Shown here piece after piece: positions 1-9,100 of a stretch of DNA of 64,000 nt (position 1 is the stretch's first letter; every line of letters starts with the position of its first letter). A program made the translations under genes and the position numbers. The stretch comes from Fictibacillus phosphorivorans (GTDB lineage Bacteria; Bacillota; Bacilli; Bacillales; Fictibacillaceae), in assembly GCF_001619875.1 (NCBI RefSeq), contig NZ_LRFC01000006.1:62001-126000 (forward strand). Direction: 5' to 3'. The notes beneath the pieces were generated by a model. It worked only from the letters and a program-made list of their open reading frames with translations, had not been told where the DNA came from and ran no database searches.

Positions 1-134
1 TCTCCAGTGATAAGATAAGAAATTGGATAAAAACAGGTGAACTGAATGGAGTGAAAGACGGTAATCGGTGGTATGTTTCAAAAGCCGATTTAAAAAATTT
101 CCTTAATAAACAAAAGCCAGATAAGATGTTTTAA
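1..134 (+). CDS. Helix-turn-helix (HTH_17/excisionase-like) protein, 3' end only
   Basis: The open frame enters from the left edge and ends at TAA 132-134. The visible 43 residues contain IRNWIKTGELNGVKDGNRWYV followed by SKADLKNFL, the typical pattern of HTH_17 / excisionase-type winged helix domains (a recognition helix, a short wing with GNRWYV, then a C-terminal helix). Such proteins bind DNA in recombination or regulation, but the N-terminus lies outside the window so the specific role cannot be given. An intrinsic terminator follows directly. Confidence 0.6.
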   Translation, partial: SSDKIRNWIKTGELNGVKDGNRWYVSKADLKNFLNKQKPDKMF

Positions 135-141
135 TAATAAA

Positions 142-172
142 ATCCCCGAGATACTTCGGGGATTTTTTGTGG
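142..172 (+). terminator. Intrinsic terminator
   Basis: The stem AATCCCCGA / TCGGGGATT is followed by a T run. It lies just after the partial HTH gene and may also end transcription from the convergent SASP gene. Confidence 0.8.
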
Positions 173-187
173 AGGTAAAACCTATAT

Positions 188-391
188 CTAACGAGTAAAG
201 CCGCTTAAATTTGATTGAGCTAGTGAAACTAATCTTTTAGTGATTTCTCCACCAACTGAACCATTTTGGCGGGAAGTTGTATCGGCCCCGAGATTCACTC
301 CAAATTCTCTAGCAATTTCATATTTCATGGAATTAATAGCTTGTTGTGCTCCTGGAACCAATGCTTGATTAGAGTTTTGTTGTCGTGCCAT
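188..391 (-). CDS. Alpha/beta-type small acid-soluble spore protein
   Basis: Sixty-seven residues starting [20 protein letters not shown]. It has both family signatures: the N-terminal [10 protein letters not shown] segment and the C-terminal region [22 protein letters not shown]. These proteins coat and protect DNA in the dormant spore and are cut by the germination protease Gpr at the EIA/REF site, which is present here. A longer frame exists, but the ATG at 391 is preferred because of the AGGAGC ribosome binding site and the family length. It shows the host is a spore-forming Bacillaceae. As in other family members, expression in the forespore (SigG) is expected; I did not identify the promoter. 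Confidence 0.95.
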   Translation of the reverse strand: MARQQNSNQALVPGAQQAINSMKYEIAREFGVNLGADTTSRQNGSVGGEITKRLVSLAQSNLSGFTR

Positions 392-524
392 TTTTAAGCT
401 CCTTAACTTGTTTGATTTGAGTTTACTTTTAATTTGTGTATTTTTTACAAATGTATACATAACTTTCCAAAATTAATTATAATATGATTATCAAAATTAG
501 ATTTAAGACTAGGAGAAGAATATC

Positions 525-794
525 ATGTCAATAAGCGTAACACGTGAGATGGATCATTTAGGACGCATTGTTATACCAAAAGAAATAAGAAGAAATTTTG
601 GAATAGAACATAACGATCCAATGGAGATATTTATTGATGGTGAGCAGGTAGTATTAAAGAAATATGTACCAAATTTCGCATGTGCAGTTACAGGTAAAGT
701 CTCTAGTGAAAATAAGAAATTTGGAGAAAAGGGTCTTATTTTAAGTCCTGAAGGGATTAAAATCATTTTGGAGCAGCTGGAACAGAGAAAATAA
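525..794 (+). CDS. AbrB-like transition-state regulator
   Basis: Eighty-nine residues. Residues 1-50 contain the swapped-hairpin AbrB DNA-binding domain (REMDHLGRIVIPKEIRRNFGI), and the C-terminal ~40 residues resemble the AbrB/Abh multimerisation domain (ACAVTGKVSS...GLILSPEGIKIILEQL). The length is close to chromosomal AbrB (about 94-96). Such proteins bind A/T-rich curved DNA and repress post-exponential genes; plasmid copies are common in Bacillus. AGGAGA lies before the ATG. Its targets here are unknown. Confidence 0.9.
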   Translation: MSISVTREMDHLGRIVIPKEIRRNFGIEHNDPMEIFIDGEQVVLKKYVPNFACAVTGKVSSENKKFGEKGLILSPEGIKIILEQLEQRK

Positions 795-879
795 GAGCTA
801 GAATTTGTTGCTCTCTCAAGAATTACCTGTATAACACGAACATATATTCTTATATAATGAGCGTAGGATGGTGATTTGA

Positions 880-1209
880 ATGTTGAGAGATCGCGGAAAT
901 ATAAAATGGCAAGGTATGTTTCTTACAGAGCATGTTAAAGCATTAAGAGAGCATCAACTTGAACTTAAGAAAAAAAGTAAACCGGTAATTGACTTGCAAC
1001 AGGTCGAACTAATGGAAGAAACTATTAGGGAAGCAATGGAATTTAATCAAGCTTTAAACTTTGTTTATTTTCGGGACGGGGAGAATCAGCTTTTAGTGGG
1101 GAAAGTACATTATGTTGATCCCTTTAAACAAGAATTAAGGATTGTAGATGAATTCGATAGTTTACATATGATGTTTGTTAATGAACTTGTAGACGTTCGT
1201 GTAAATTAG
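880..1209 (+). CDS. YolD-like family protein
   Basis: One hundred and nine residues beginning MLRDRGNIKWQGMFLTEHV, the diagnostic N-terminus of the YolD-like family, with a conserved C-terminal segment around KVHYVDPFKQELRIVDEFD. In Bacillus these small proteins usually sit beside a Y-family polymerase (UvrX/YqjW), but no such gene is present nearby here, so this is an orphan copy. The biochemical role of YolD is not established. A GGATGGTGA ribosome binding site precedes the ATG. Confidence 0.85.
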   Translation: MLRDRGNIKWQGMFLTEHVKALREHQLELKKKSKPVIDLQQVELMEETIREAMEFNQALNFVYFRDGENQLLVGKVHYVDPFKQELRIVDEFDSLHMMFVNELVDVRVN

Positions 1210-1260
1210 TATATTGTGAAGACTAAGCAGCCTTAGAGGCTGCTATTTCTATTCTGTTTA

Positions 1261-1321
1261 TTGGGAAAATGGGCCTCATTAAAAGTAATTAAATCACTCG
1301 TTAGTATGATATTTTTCCCAA
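1261..1321. repeat. 61-bp element bounded by TTGGGAAAAT inverted repeats (copy 1)
   Basis: The left arm TTGGGAAAAT (1261-1270) and the right arm TTTTTCCCAA (1312-1321) are inverted copies whose centres are 51 bp apart. A second element with the same arms and the same spacing lies at 3287-3347. This copy sits upstream of the rap gene, so a bipartite operator is the simplest reading. Confidence 0.6.
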
Positions 1322-1391
1322 TTTTCCTTTCTTTAAATTATGCTATCATGGAATTAAATGGTAGCAACTAAAGAAAAGGAAGGGACTATTT

Positions 1392-2474
1392 ATGAGTATT
1401 GATACAGTTCGTATAGAAGAAATTACTCACCTATTGAACGACTGGTATCACGAAATAAGATCAAGAAACCTTATAACATCAGAGAAAATCAGACAAGAAT
1501 TAGAGCGTAAATTTCAAATCATTGATGTTAAACAACTTCCTGATCTTTACATTCAATATTGGTTATTTGAATACCGTTATTTACTTTTGGTAGAGGATTT
1601 TGAACAAGCGGATAAAATTCTAACAAAGATCGAACCTAAAAGAATAACCCACAGTATCTTAGATTTTCATTACAACTTTTTTAAAGCTATCCATCACACA
1701 GTAAAAGAAAATTACAGCGAGGCCCGCAAATACTTCGAAGAAGCTAAAAAACAGTTAAAGTGGGTATCGGAACCCATAGAAGAAGGAGAATTCTTTTATA
1801 AAATAGCGGAATATTATTATCATATCGAACAACCATTATTGGCGGTACATAATGCATCGATTGCTAAGAAAACTTTTAATCAAGATGGATACGAGATTAA
1901 ACAAGCAGGATGTGAAAATATCCTGGGGCTTTCTTGTATTTTATTAAAACAATATGAACAAGCAGAAGATTATTTGCTTGCTGGTTTAGATTTGGTTTTA
2001 AAACAGAAGGAAGAATCACTAAGCTTGTTATTTAGATACAATCTCGGTCTCTTGTATTCTGAACAGAATCTATCACTGGTTGCAATTACTCACTTGAATG
2101 AAGCTTATGAAAAAAGATTTAGACCACATAAGACAGCCTTTTTACTAGCACGGGAACATTATAAGCTGGAACAAAGGAATGAAGCAGAACTTTTAATAGA
2201 ACAAGGACTTGGTCATTGTAGTGAGTTAGAAAATAATGAATATAAGTATCACTTAACTTTACTTCGTATGTTTCATAATGACTTTTCTGAAACAGTTTTC
2301 TCTGAAGGAATTACGTATTTTGAAAGAGAAGAATTATGGGGATACGTCCAAGAATATTGTGAAAAGGCTGCCCTCACCTTTTTATCAATGAATCAACATG
2401 ATAAAGCATGTAATTGTTTCTTTTCTGCATACAAAGCAAAGCAAAAATTGGTAGAGAAAGGATTGTTAAAATGA
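1392..2474 (+). CDS. Rap-family regulatory protein (TPR, response-regulator aspartate phosphatase type)
   Basis: 360 residues, the usual Rap length. The N-terminal ~70 residues form the three-helix bundle (LLNDWYHEI...), and the rest is built of tetratricopeptide-like repeats (for example YSEARKYFEEAKKQL, YEQAEDYLLAGLDLVL, DKACNCFFSAYKAKQKL). Rap proteins dephosphorylate Spo0F or bind other regulators such as ComA and are inhibited by a cognate Phr peptide. The phr gene overlaps its stop codon, which confirms the assignment. On plasmids, Rap-Phr pairs often control sporulation timing or conjugation. The target of this one cannot be read from sequence. Confidence 0.92.
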   Translation: MSIDTVRIEEITHLLNDWYHEIRSRNLITSEKIRQELERKFQIIDVKQLPDLYIQYWLFEYRYLLLVEDFEQADKILTKIEPKRITHSILDFHYNFFKAIHHTVKENYSEARKYFEEAKKQLKWVSEPIEEGEFFYKIAEYYYHIEQPLLAVHNASIAKKTFNQDGYEIKQAGCENILGLSCILLKQYEQAEDYLLAGLDLVLKQKEESLSLLFRYNLGLLYSEQNLSLVAITHLNEAYEKRFRPHKTAFLLAREHYKLEQRNEAELLIEQGLGHCSELENNEYKYHLTLLRMFHNDFSETVFSEGITYFEREELWGYVQEYCEKAALTFLSMNQHDKACNCFFSAYKAKQKLVEKGLLK

Positions 2475-2590
2475 AGAAAAGTCTTGTGATCTTAAGTATT
2501 GTTACTTTAATGGTTTCTGGCTTTTTTACTTTAAAAGAAACAACCGAACAAGCAGGCCATGGAGAAACTTTTACACCGATGAAATTTTAA
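2471..2590 (+). CDS. Phr signalling peptide precursor
   Basis: Thirty-nine residues: a Lys-rich start and hydrophobic signal (MKKSLVILSIVTLMVSGFF) followed by a polar C-terminal region containing HGETFTPMKF. The ATG overlaps the rap stop codon (ATGA), the standard rap-phr arrangement. The precursor would be exported, trimmed to a short peptide, re-imported by Opp and used to inhibit the partner Rap. The mature peptide probably comes from the last ~10 residues, but the exact cut is not visible. Confidence 0.9.
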   Translation: MKKSLVILSIVTLMVSGFFTLKETTEQAGHGETFTPMKF

Positions 2591-2615
2591 ATTATGGATA
2601 GAATTATAATTCAAC

Positions 2616-2641
2616 AAAAACAGCTGATAAAGCTGTTTTTT
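2616..2641. terminator. Intrinsic terminator after rap-phr
   Basis: The stem AAAACAGCT / AGCTGTTTT plus a T run ends the rap-phr unit; by symmetry it can also serve the convergent DJ-1-like gene. Confidence 0.8.
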
Positions 2642-2646
2642 GCTGA

Positions 2647-3201
2647 CTAAGAACAAATACCTTTATAGAAGTTATACTCCTCAAGGGAATCAAAACACTT
2701 CAAACGGTCTCCTATGGTTAAACCAAAATCAAGATAAGCATGACTTTTGGCTGTTAAAAGATTTTTGTCTTGTACAATCTTTTTAGAAAGATATGATTCA
2801 TTTAACCATTTACTTGCCTTTAATCTTTCATCATCTCGTAACGAGACAGTATAAGACCTTCCAGACAAAATTCCTGCTTTCCCTAATAATATAGGGGCAT
2901 TACCTATTGCTGCGATGTATATGTTTTCCCTATCAAATGACTGTAAGAGTTTTAGGAAATGCATATTTCCCAGTATAAATGCATTTTTCCCCCCAGGTAT
3001 AATCAACATTTCATAATCAAGTGGCCTTATTCTCTTAATATTAATCCCAGGTTGTATTGTTAAGCCACATTCACTTCTAATAGAACCCGGCGTATCGGAG
3101 AATGTGAATATTTCGTATTTCTTTCCAATTATCGATAGGGCTGTCATGATCTCAATTTCCCTACATTGTTGATATAAATAAATCAAAACCTTTTTCTTCA
3201 T
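2647..3201 (-). CDS. DJ-1/PfpI-family protein lacking the usual catalytic cysteine
   Basis: 184 residues with the class I glutamine-amidotransferase-like fold of the DJ-1/PfpI family: an N-terminal strand KKKVLIYLY, the Glu region (CREIEI), the DYEMLIIPGGKN segment, and the elbow region IYIAAIGNAPILLGKAGIL. In active members the elbow reads A-I-C-x-G; here the Cys position is Gly (AIGNAP), so a thiol hydrolase or glyoxalase activity is unlikely. It may act as a binding or chaperone-like protein. Upstream lies a 61-bp element matching the one upstream of rap, suggesting shared control. Confidence 0.75.
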   Translation of the reverse strand: MKKKVLIYLYQQCREIEIMTALSIIGKKYEIFTFSDTPGSIRSECGLTIQPGINIKRIRPLDYEMLIIPGGKNAFILGNMHFLKLLQSFDRENIYIAAIGNAPILLGKAGILSGRSYTVSLRDDERLKASKWLNESYLSKKIVQDKNLLTAKSHAYLDFGLTIGDRLKCFDSLEEYNFYKGICS

Positions 3202-3286
3202 GATAAACCACCAAATACCTTTAATAGTTATTTATCCCAAAAACCGAGGACTATTTAATTATATCAAGGGGATAAGAGACTCGTTA

Positions 3287-3347
3287 TTGGGAAAATTGGC
3301 GCAGGTCAATCGTTTTGATTTATGATGATAAATCTATATTTTCCCAA
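3287..3347. repeat. 61-bp element bounded by TTGGGAAAAT inverted repeats (copy 2)
   Basis: Arms TTGGGAAAAT (3287-3296) and ATTTTCCCAA (3338-3347), perfect inverted copies with centres 51 bp apart, as in the copy at 1261-1321. It lies upstream of the DJ-1-like gene. The interior is not conserved between copies. Confidence 0.6.
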
Positions 3348-3363
3348 CTTACTCTAATTTCAT

Positions 3364-3403
3364 AAAAAAAGCCTGACTCAGTTGAATTGAGATAGGCTTT
3401 TAA
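3364..3403 (-). terminator. Intrinsic terminator of the lipoprotein gene
   Basis: An imperfect stem AAAAGCCTgACTCA / TTGAGatAGGCTTTT, with the T run on the minus strand, directly follows the stop codon of the gene at 3406-3927. Confidence 0.7.
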
Positions 3404-3405
3404 TT

Positions 3406-3927
3406 TTAATCAAAATGACTCAACCAAAAATTCATCACTTCTTTTTGTTGAATATGATAACTTTCATGTCCTTCAGAACGGAAGCTCTCACCACAATGAG
3501 ATTTAGTAACTTGTAGATTACTAAAAACAATTTCTTCGCCACTATCACCAGTATAACTTCCATTACCTCCAACAGAAGCACATTCTTCTTTTATAGGTGT
3601 TCTTTTACCCTTTTCATCAACATAAAAGTATTTATCATTTACTGTTCCATATTTCATATCGGATGTTGAGGTAAAAAAAGCTCCATAAGTATCCATTTGC
3701 GGATCTCCAAAAACATTGAATGCTAAAGCTTCAATTGGTATTACAGTGTATTTTCCTTCCTTTTTTAATTGGGGCTCACCTGGAACATCATAGAATACAG
3801 TAATCGAACCTTCAAATCCTTCCGGAATTAAATAAATGTTATCGGTAGTATCTTCCTTAATAATATTTGAACAGCCATAAACAAATATTGAAAAGATTGA
3901 AAGTGTAATAAACAAAATGACTTTCAT
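3406..3927 (-). CDS. Lipoprotein, DUF6843-like
   Basis: 173 residues. A lipobox-type signal peptide (hydrophobic residues 3-17, then VYGC with lipidated Cys19) predicts a membrane-anchored extracellular protein. The body begins IYLIPEGFEGSITVFYDVPGEP and later carries three cysteines (EECASVGG and KSHCGES), a pattern I associate with the DUF6843 family of unknown function. It has its own ribosome binding site (GAGGATG) and a terminator, so it appears monocistronic. The family name is a tentative recall. Confidence 0.7.
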   Translation of the reverse strand: MKVILFITLSIFSIFVYGCSNIIKEDTTDNIYLIPEGFEGSITVFYDVPGEPQLKKEGKYTVIPIEALAFNVFGDPQMDTYGAFFTSTSDMKYGTVNDKYFYVDEKGKRTPIKEECASVGGNGSYTGDSGEEIVFSNLQVTKSHCGESFRSEGHESYHIQQKEVMNFWLSHFD

Positions 3928-4143
3928 AGTTTTTCATCCTCGTCCAAATGTATTTTATATAACGCAGCAATTATACCCACCCAAACATACTAATTAAAAA
4001 ATCCTTTAGATACAATAACTCCTAAACTAATAAAATGGGAGGCCAATTCATTAACAATAATAATGTTTATTGGTAATCTAGTAAAATTATGTAATACATT
4101 CCCTTTTACTAAGTGGTAAAATTAAGTAAAAAAGAGGGTTATA

Positions 4144-4725
4144 ATGTCAAAAAAGATGAGTAAACGAAGAGAGAAACAGATTGAAAGTCAAATCATGCTA
4201 GGATTAATGGGTGCATTTTTCTTGTCCTATTTCTTAACAGGTTCGATTGAGGTATCAGTTATTCTAACGAGTATGGCTGTCATAATTGCTTTAGCATTTT
4301 TTATTTTTCAATCCATTGAAAGAAGGAATAACCTTCGAAAATCAGGGATATCAGATATCGATAAAATGGACGGAATACAATTTGAATTCTATTTGAAAGA
4401 GCTGTATTTAGGTTTAGGTTATAAAGCGAGGAGAACCCAATCAAGTGGGGATTATGGAGCGGACCTTATCCTAGAAGCCGGCAGCAAAAGAATTGTAGTA
4501 CAAGCTAAAAGGTATAGTAAAAATGTTGGTGTAAAGGCAGTGCAGGAAATAAAGACATCACAGCTGCATTATAAAGCAGATGAATCCTGGGTAGTCACAA
4601 ATAGTTATTTTACGAAACAAGCAATTACCTTGGCCGCTTCTAATCAAGTTGTTCTCATTGATCGAGATATACTTATAAAGACCATTCTTAAATTGAAGAA
4701 TACAAATACGAAGGCTGTGAGCTAA
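4144..4725 (+). CDS. Membrane-anchored Mrr-like restriction endonuclease domain protein
   Basis: 193 residues. Two hydrophobic helices (about residues 17-35 and 37-55) are followed by an Mrr_cat nuclease domain: DGIQFEFYLKELYLGLGY, then the PD-(D/E)XK core with Asp in GDYGADLIL and QAKR in IVVQAKRYS. Mrr-type domains cut (often modified) DNA. The N-terminal transmembrane pair plus Mrr_cat is a frequent Firmicutes architecture whose role (possibly defence or incoming-DNA processing) is not settled. The catalytic residues look intact. No methylase is nearby. Confidence 0.85.
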   Translation: MSKKMSKRREKQIESQIMLGLMGAFFLSYFLTGSIEVSVILTSMAVIIALAFFIFQSIERRNNLRKSGISDIDKMDGIQFEFYLKELYLGLGYKARRTQSSGDYGADLILEAGSKRIVVQAKRYSKNVGVKAVQEIKTSQLHYKADESWVVTNSYFTKQAITLAASNQVVLIDRDILIKTILKLKNTNTKAVS

Positions 4726-5079
4726 ATATTTTGAAGTATGTGAGAAGTATAATGGGAATTACGTCTTATTTGAGATTTCTAAGCAAATTGATGGGTCGGC
4801 CTTTCGAGATTTTAAAAATATATGAAACGACTTAAGAATGCTGATTATGTTGAAAAAGTGTGATCGAGGAAAATATAGAGTATAAAAAGTTGAGATCCCG
4901 AGATTACCCTTATATGAACACATTGCAAGCTTTTTTACGGATTTTCTAGAAAGAGGTACCTTTGGATAACAATCCAAACGGTTAAATATAAGCGTAAGAG
5001 AAATTCAAACTGCGGGTTACATTAGTTACCTTACACATGTTTAATAAAATTACACTTAGTTGTTTAGGGGAGAAATTTT
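4726..5079. other. Intergenic stretch with a possible gene relic
   Basis: No intact gene with a ribosome binding site was found. Short open stretches interrupted by stops run on the plus strand between 4740 and 4985 and may be a decayed gene. The segment 4981-5029 resembles 5908-5957 on the other side of the next gene (both begin GTTAAATATA). Confidence 0.35.
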
Positions 5080-5853
5080 ATGAGTAAAAATCGAATACTT
5101 CGCAAATTTATAGCAACGATATTTTCGAGCCTATTGTTTTCAGGTTTTATGGCATTAGGTTCATCCACTATGGGAAATCCTGGTCTCAACTATCTATTCT
5201 TTTCTGCTATCTTTTTTGTATATGCAGGAGTTATCATCTTTGTCTATGGAAACATTGTTTCAAATCTATTAGAATGGGTGTTCGACCGCTTTTTTAGACC
5301 ATCTAAATTGGCATCAGTATGCTATATACTATTTCACGGAATCTTTGGTTCACTAATCGGTCTAATTGATTTAAACTTATCTATCGCGATAATGGGGTTT
5401 ATCGCTGCCCTTCTCTATGGGTTTATTGACTTTTGGATAAACCTTCGTCAAACCCAAGGACGAACGTTGAAACCGATAACTTTGCTTTTAGTTATGTTTC
5501 TTATACCTTCTATTGTATTAGGTTTTTTTAGCGATACAATAGATCCCTTTACAGAAGAAGAAGCTCTGGATTTTGTGGTAACCTTACCTGAATATGATGG
5601 ATTCCCGAATAAGGCAGGAAGATGGGAGTTAACAATCCATGGGTTTCATGTTGTACGGGAAACGATCGTTAAAAAAAAGGATGACGGGACGTATCACATC
5701 ACATTAAAAGAAACAGGGACGAGAGGCGAAGAAAAAACCAACTGGGAGGTTACTTACCGTGTGGAGCGTGGAGCAAGTTGGTTAGAGAAGGGTGAACCGA
5801 GCATACGGCCTCATTATTCCAAAGAAGGAGCAGGGTTATATAGAGTCCAATAA
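5080..5853 (+). CDS. Polytopic membrane protein of unknown function
   Basis: 257 residues starting after GGGGAG. Hydrophobic segments near residues 11-30, 38-58, 85-108, 106-125 and 144-165 suggest four to five membrane helices. The C-terminal ~90 residues are soluble and contain a DGFPNKAGRWELTIHGFHV segment and beta-rich sequence. The family was not recognised. It stands alone, with weakly similar ~50-bp segments on both sides (4981-5029 and 5908-5957). Confidence 0.7.
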   Translation: MSKNRILRKFIATIFSSLLFSGFMALGSSTMGNPGLNYLFFSAIFFVYAGVIIFVYGNIVSNLLEWVFDRFFRPSKLASVCYILFHGIFGSLIGLIDLNLSIAIMGFIAALLYGFIDFWINLRQTQGRTLKPITLLLVMFLIPSIVLGFFSDTIDPFTEEEALDFVVTLPEYDGFPNKAGRWELTIHGFHVVRETIVKKKDDGTYHITLKETGTRGEEKTNWEVTYRVERGASWLEKGEPSIRPHYSKEGAGLYRVQ

Positions 5854-5907
5854 GTTAACAACATTTTTGGCTAACCTTATTACGATGAGTGTATATCAAT
5901 ACCAACT

Positions 5908-5957
5908 GTTAAATATATGCGTATAATTTAAACTAGGGTATATAGGTCACATTATTA
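5908..5957. repeat. Imperfect repeat of 4981-5029
   Basis: Both segments start GTTAAATATA(A/T)GCGTA and continue with AAACT-GGG and (T/C)ACATTA, about 930 bp apart, flanking the membrane protein gene. The similarity is imperfect and may mark a duplicated boundary. Confidence 0.3.
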
Positions 5958-6000
5958 TAAAGCCTAATGGAAGAATAGCAAGGCTTTATAAGATCTTAGA

Positions 6001-6027
6001 AGAACAGGTTCAATGCCTGTTCTTTTT
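6001..6027 (+). terminator. Intrinsic terminator
   Basis: The stem AGAACAGG / CCTGTTCT is followed by TTTT. It lies between the membrane protein gene and the RHS gene. Confidence 0.7.
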
Positions 6028-6158
6028 CTATGTCTAATAAGTTAGTGCTTACCTACTATTTTCTTAGAAACTGAAAATATATGTATCTTTTCTCCTCTTA
6101 ATAATTTAAAATTTTCCTGCTATACCAAATTTTTTATATAAAAAGGGGAGTATTGTTA

Positions 6159-9100
6159 GTGGTTTTTTACAAAAAATGTTTAATTTGGCTAATGGCGCTT
6201 TTATTAGTTCTTAGCTCAGTGCCAAGCTATCCCAAAGCAAAAACCAATGAAAAAAATAGTAGCATTGGGATATCTAGTAATAAAGACAAAGTAGATTCAA
6301 AAGTTGTTCCCGAATCAAAAAAATCTAAAAAACGTGAGATTGTTAAACAAAGGACTGATAAATCCAAAGTTTACGATAACGGAGATGGTACGTTTACCAA
6401 AAAAGTATACTTTGAACCAGTCCATAGAAAAGAAGATGGAGAATGGAAAGAAATAAGTTCAGTACTTACTGATGAAAATAAGTATGGTATAGAAACTGAA
6501 AATACCTGGATTAACGCTGTTTTTAACAAAAAGATGGAGGATGGGGAATACGCTACTTTTTCTTTTGGCGATGAATCTATTTCTTTCTCCATTTTAGAAG
6601 CAGCAGGAAGTAACAAAAAAGCTGATGTGAAAGATGTAAAACCTTCACATAAGGGTAACGAGTTATTCCATAAAGGAATTTTCCCAGGAGTAAATTTAAG
6701 AAATTTAACGTTTGACCAAAGCGTAAAAGAAGATATTGTATTAGATTCATATAAAGGATTTAATACTTTTACATTTAAATTGAACACTTCTCTCGAAGCT
6801 AAAGAACAAAAAAATGGATCAATTGCTTTTTATAAAAAAGGAAATACAGATCCAATCTTTGTCCTTCCAAAACCATATATGACAGATTCAAATATTGATA
6901 AAACGACGTTTGATTCAGTACGTTCTGAAAACGTTCATTATACTCTTACAAAAGAAGATAATGGTTATTTCTTGACAGTAACGGCTGACGATAAGTGGCT
7001 TAAAGATCCAGCAAGAAAGTATCCAGTTTATATTGATCCTACTACCTCAATAGAGACTAATGGTGATGCATTTGTTACCGACAGATATAAAGATAACAAC
7101 TATGGTACTAAGGATAAAAAATGGAGTCCTTCACTCAATCAATATGCGCTAAGTGTTGGTTATACGAGTGGGACTGGAACGAACAACACCTTCCTTCAAC
7201 AAGATATAGGAGCTTTAAAAGGTGCAATTGTTGAATCAGCAGAACTAAATGTATATGTAACTCAAGCATATGACTCTACTATCAAAAACGGCCTATGGCT
7301 AGACAGGGTATCTGGAACATGGGAACCAAACACTCTGACATGGAACAATAAACCTTCATCTGTAAACATTGGTAGTGTGACAGTAGGGCAAGATCAGTGG
7401 GCTAAATTTAACGTTTTAACTACAGTTAAAGAATGGCTAGACGGAACTAGACCTAACTACGGCTTTAAGCTTCATGCAAACAATAATGGGGAGACGTTTT
7501 GGAAAAAAGTAGTCTCTGGAGATAATGTAAACTACAAGCCATTTATCTCTGTTACTTATAGTTATAATACGCCTGCAGCTCCAACAGTTGATGCTAAGTC
7601 TAATGGTCCTGGCTCAAATTCAGGGTATTTATATTTAAATTGGGATAAAGTAGCTGGAGCAACGGGTTATAAGATTCACATTTATAACGGTGTGACGTAT
7701 GACAAAGTGACCGTTGGTGATGTATCTAGTTGGTCAACAAAAGGAAAGAACTTATGGCCAACTGAAGCTCAAACTACAAAAGGTGAATATCAACTTAGAA
7801 TTGCTGACAAAGATGGTGGAGAGTTTGCTTTCAATCCAATGCCCGTTTATAAAGCGGCTGAACGTGATGGAGGCTTATATGCTAATCGAAGAAATTACGT
7901 TGTAAGAGTCTCTGGGATATTCCCTGGTGGAGAGAGTCTTCCTTCAGCTGGTGTATTACCGTTTATGCCTATGGAAACACCACACACACCAACAGGAAGA
8001 CCTTATCCTAATGAACAGAGCGAAAAATCAGGATATGTCAATTTGGAATGGAAGCCTACTCCGGATGCAGCCGGATATAAGATCTTCATGTTTAACGGAA
8101 AAGATTATGAAGAAGTAGACAATGTTCCGGCAACCCAAACATCATGGACAACACAAAATAAAGGCATATGGCCTACTGCAGCACAGATTACACAATCTTC
8201 AGGAGTAGTTAAACTTAACACTGTAAAAAATGGTACTAAAGGGCAGGGAACAGAATTAGCAATTGACCCTTCACCTGTTTACAACAAAGCAGCAAGCGGC
8301 TATGAAGGGAAAATGAACTACTGGTTTAGAATTCAGGCGTATAGCAATAACAGTCATCCTGAGAGCGCTATTTCATACGCATATATGCCTACCATGCCCG
8401 GTGCAGATCCTTTTCTTGGTATGGAAGATTATTGGACAGGAATAGGGGTTGAGAACGGTACGGTAAATGCCGCTACTGGGAACTTAATAATCTCTAAAAC
8501 TGACGTTTCAATTTCCGGCAGAGGACCCGGATTGAGCATAGGTCGTACGTATAACAGTAAATCTACTGCTATCGGCTTGTTTGGTAGAGGATGGCACAGT
8601 GAAGCAGAAATGAAAATGGTTGCTAATGGAAATGAAGTGAAGTTTACAGATGAAGATGGAACCATACACCGTTTTCTAAAGCAAGCGGATAACTCATATC
8701 AACCACCGACTGGTGTTTACTTAGAACTTCAGGAAACAACAAATGATTATATTCTGACCTCAAAAGACCAGTCAAAAATTTATTTTGACAAGCTTACTGG
8801 AAATGTATTAAAAATGGTTGATGGTCATGGGAATACCACATCATATACGTTTACTAACAATAAACTCCAAACCATTAAGGATGCTTCTGGGAGAACGTTG
8901 ACATTTGAGTATAACCCTGAAGGCTATGTATCAAAAATTATAGATCCTAAAACGCGTATTACATCATATCAATATCAAGGCGAACAATTAGCAAGTGTGA
9001 CAAACCCACATGGGGAAGAAACACGTTACGAATATGATGGTAGTGGTTTTTTATTAAAACTCATAGAACCAACAGATACAGCAGATGTTCCTGTATCAAC

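Noticed and set aside
4759-4977. Minus-strand open frame of 72 codons
   Set aside because: No ribosome binding site and unusual composition; the stretch looks like decayed sequence rather than a gene.
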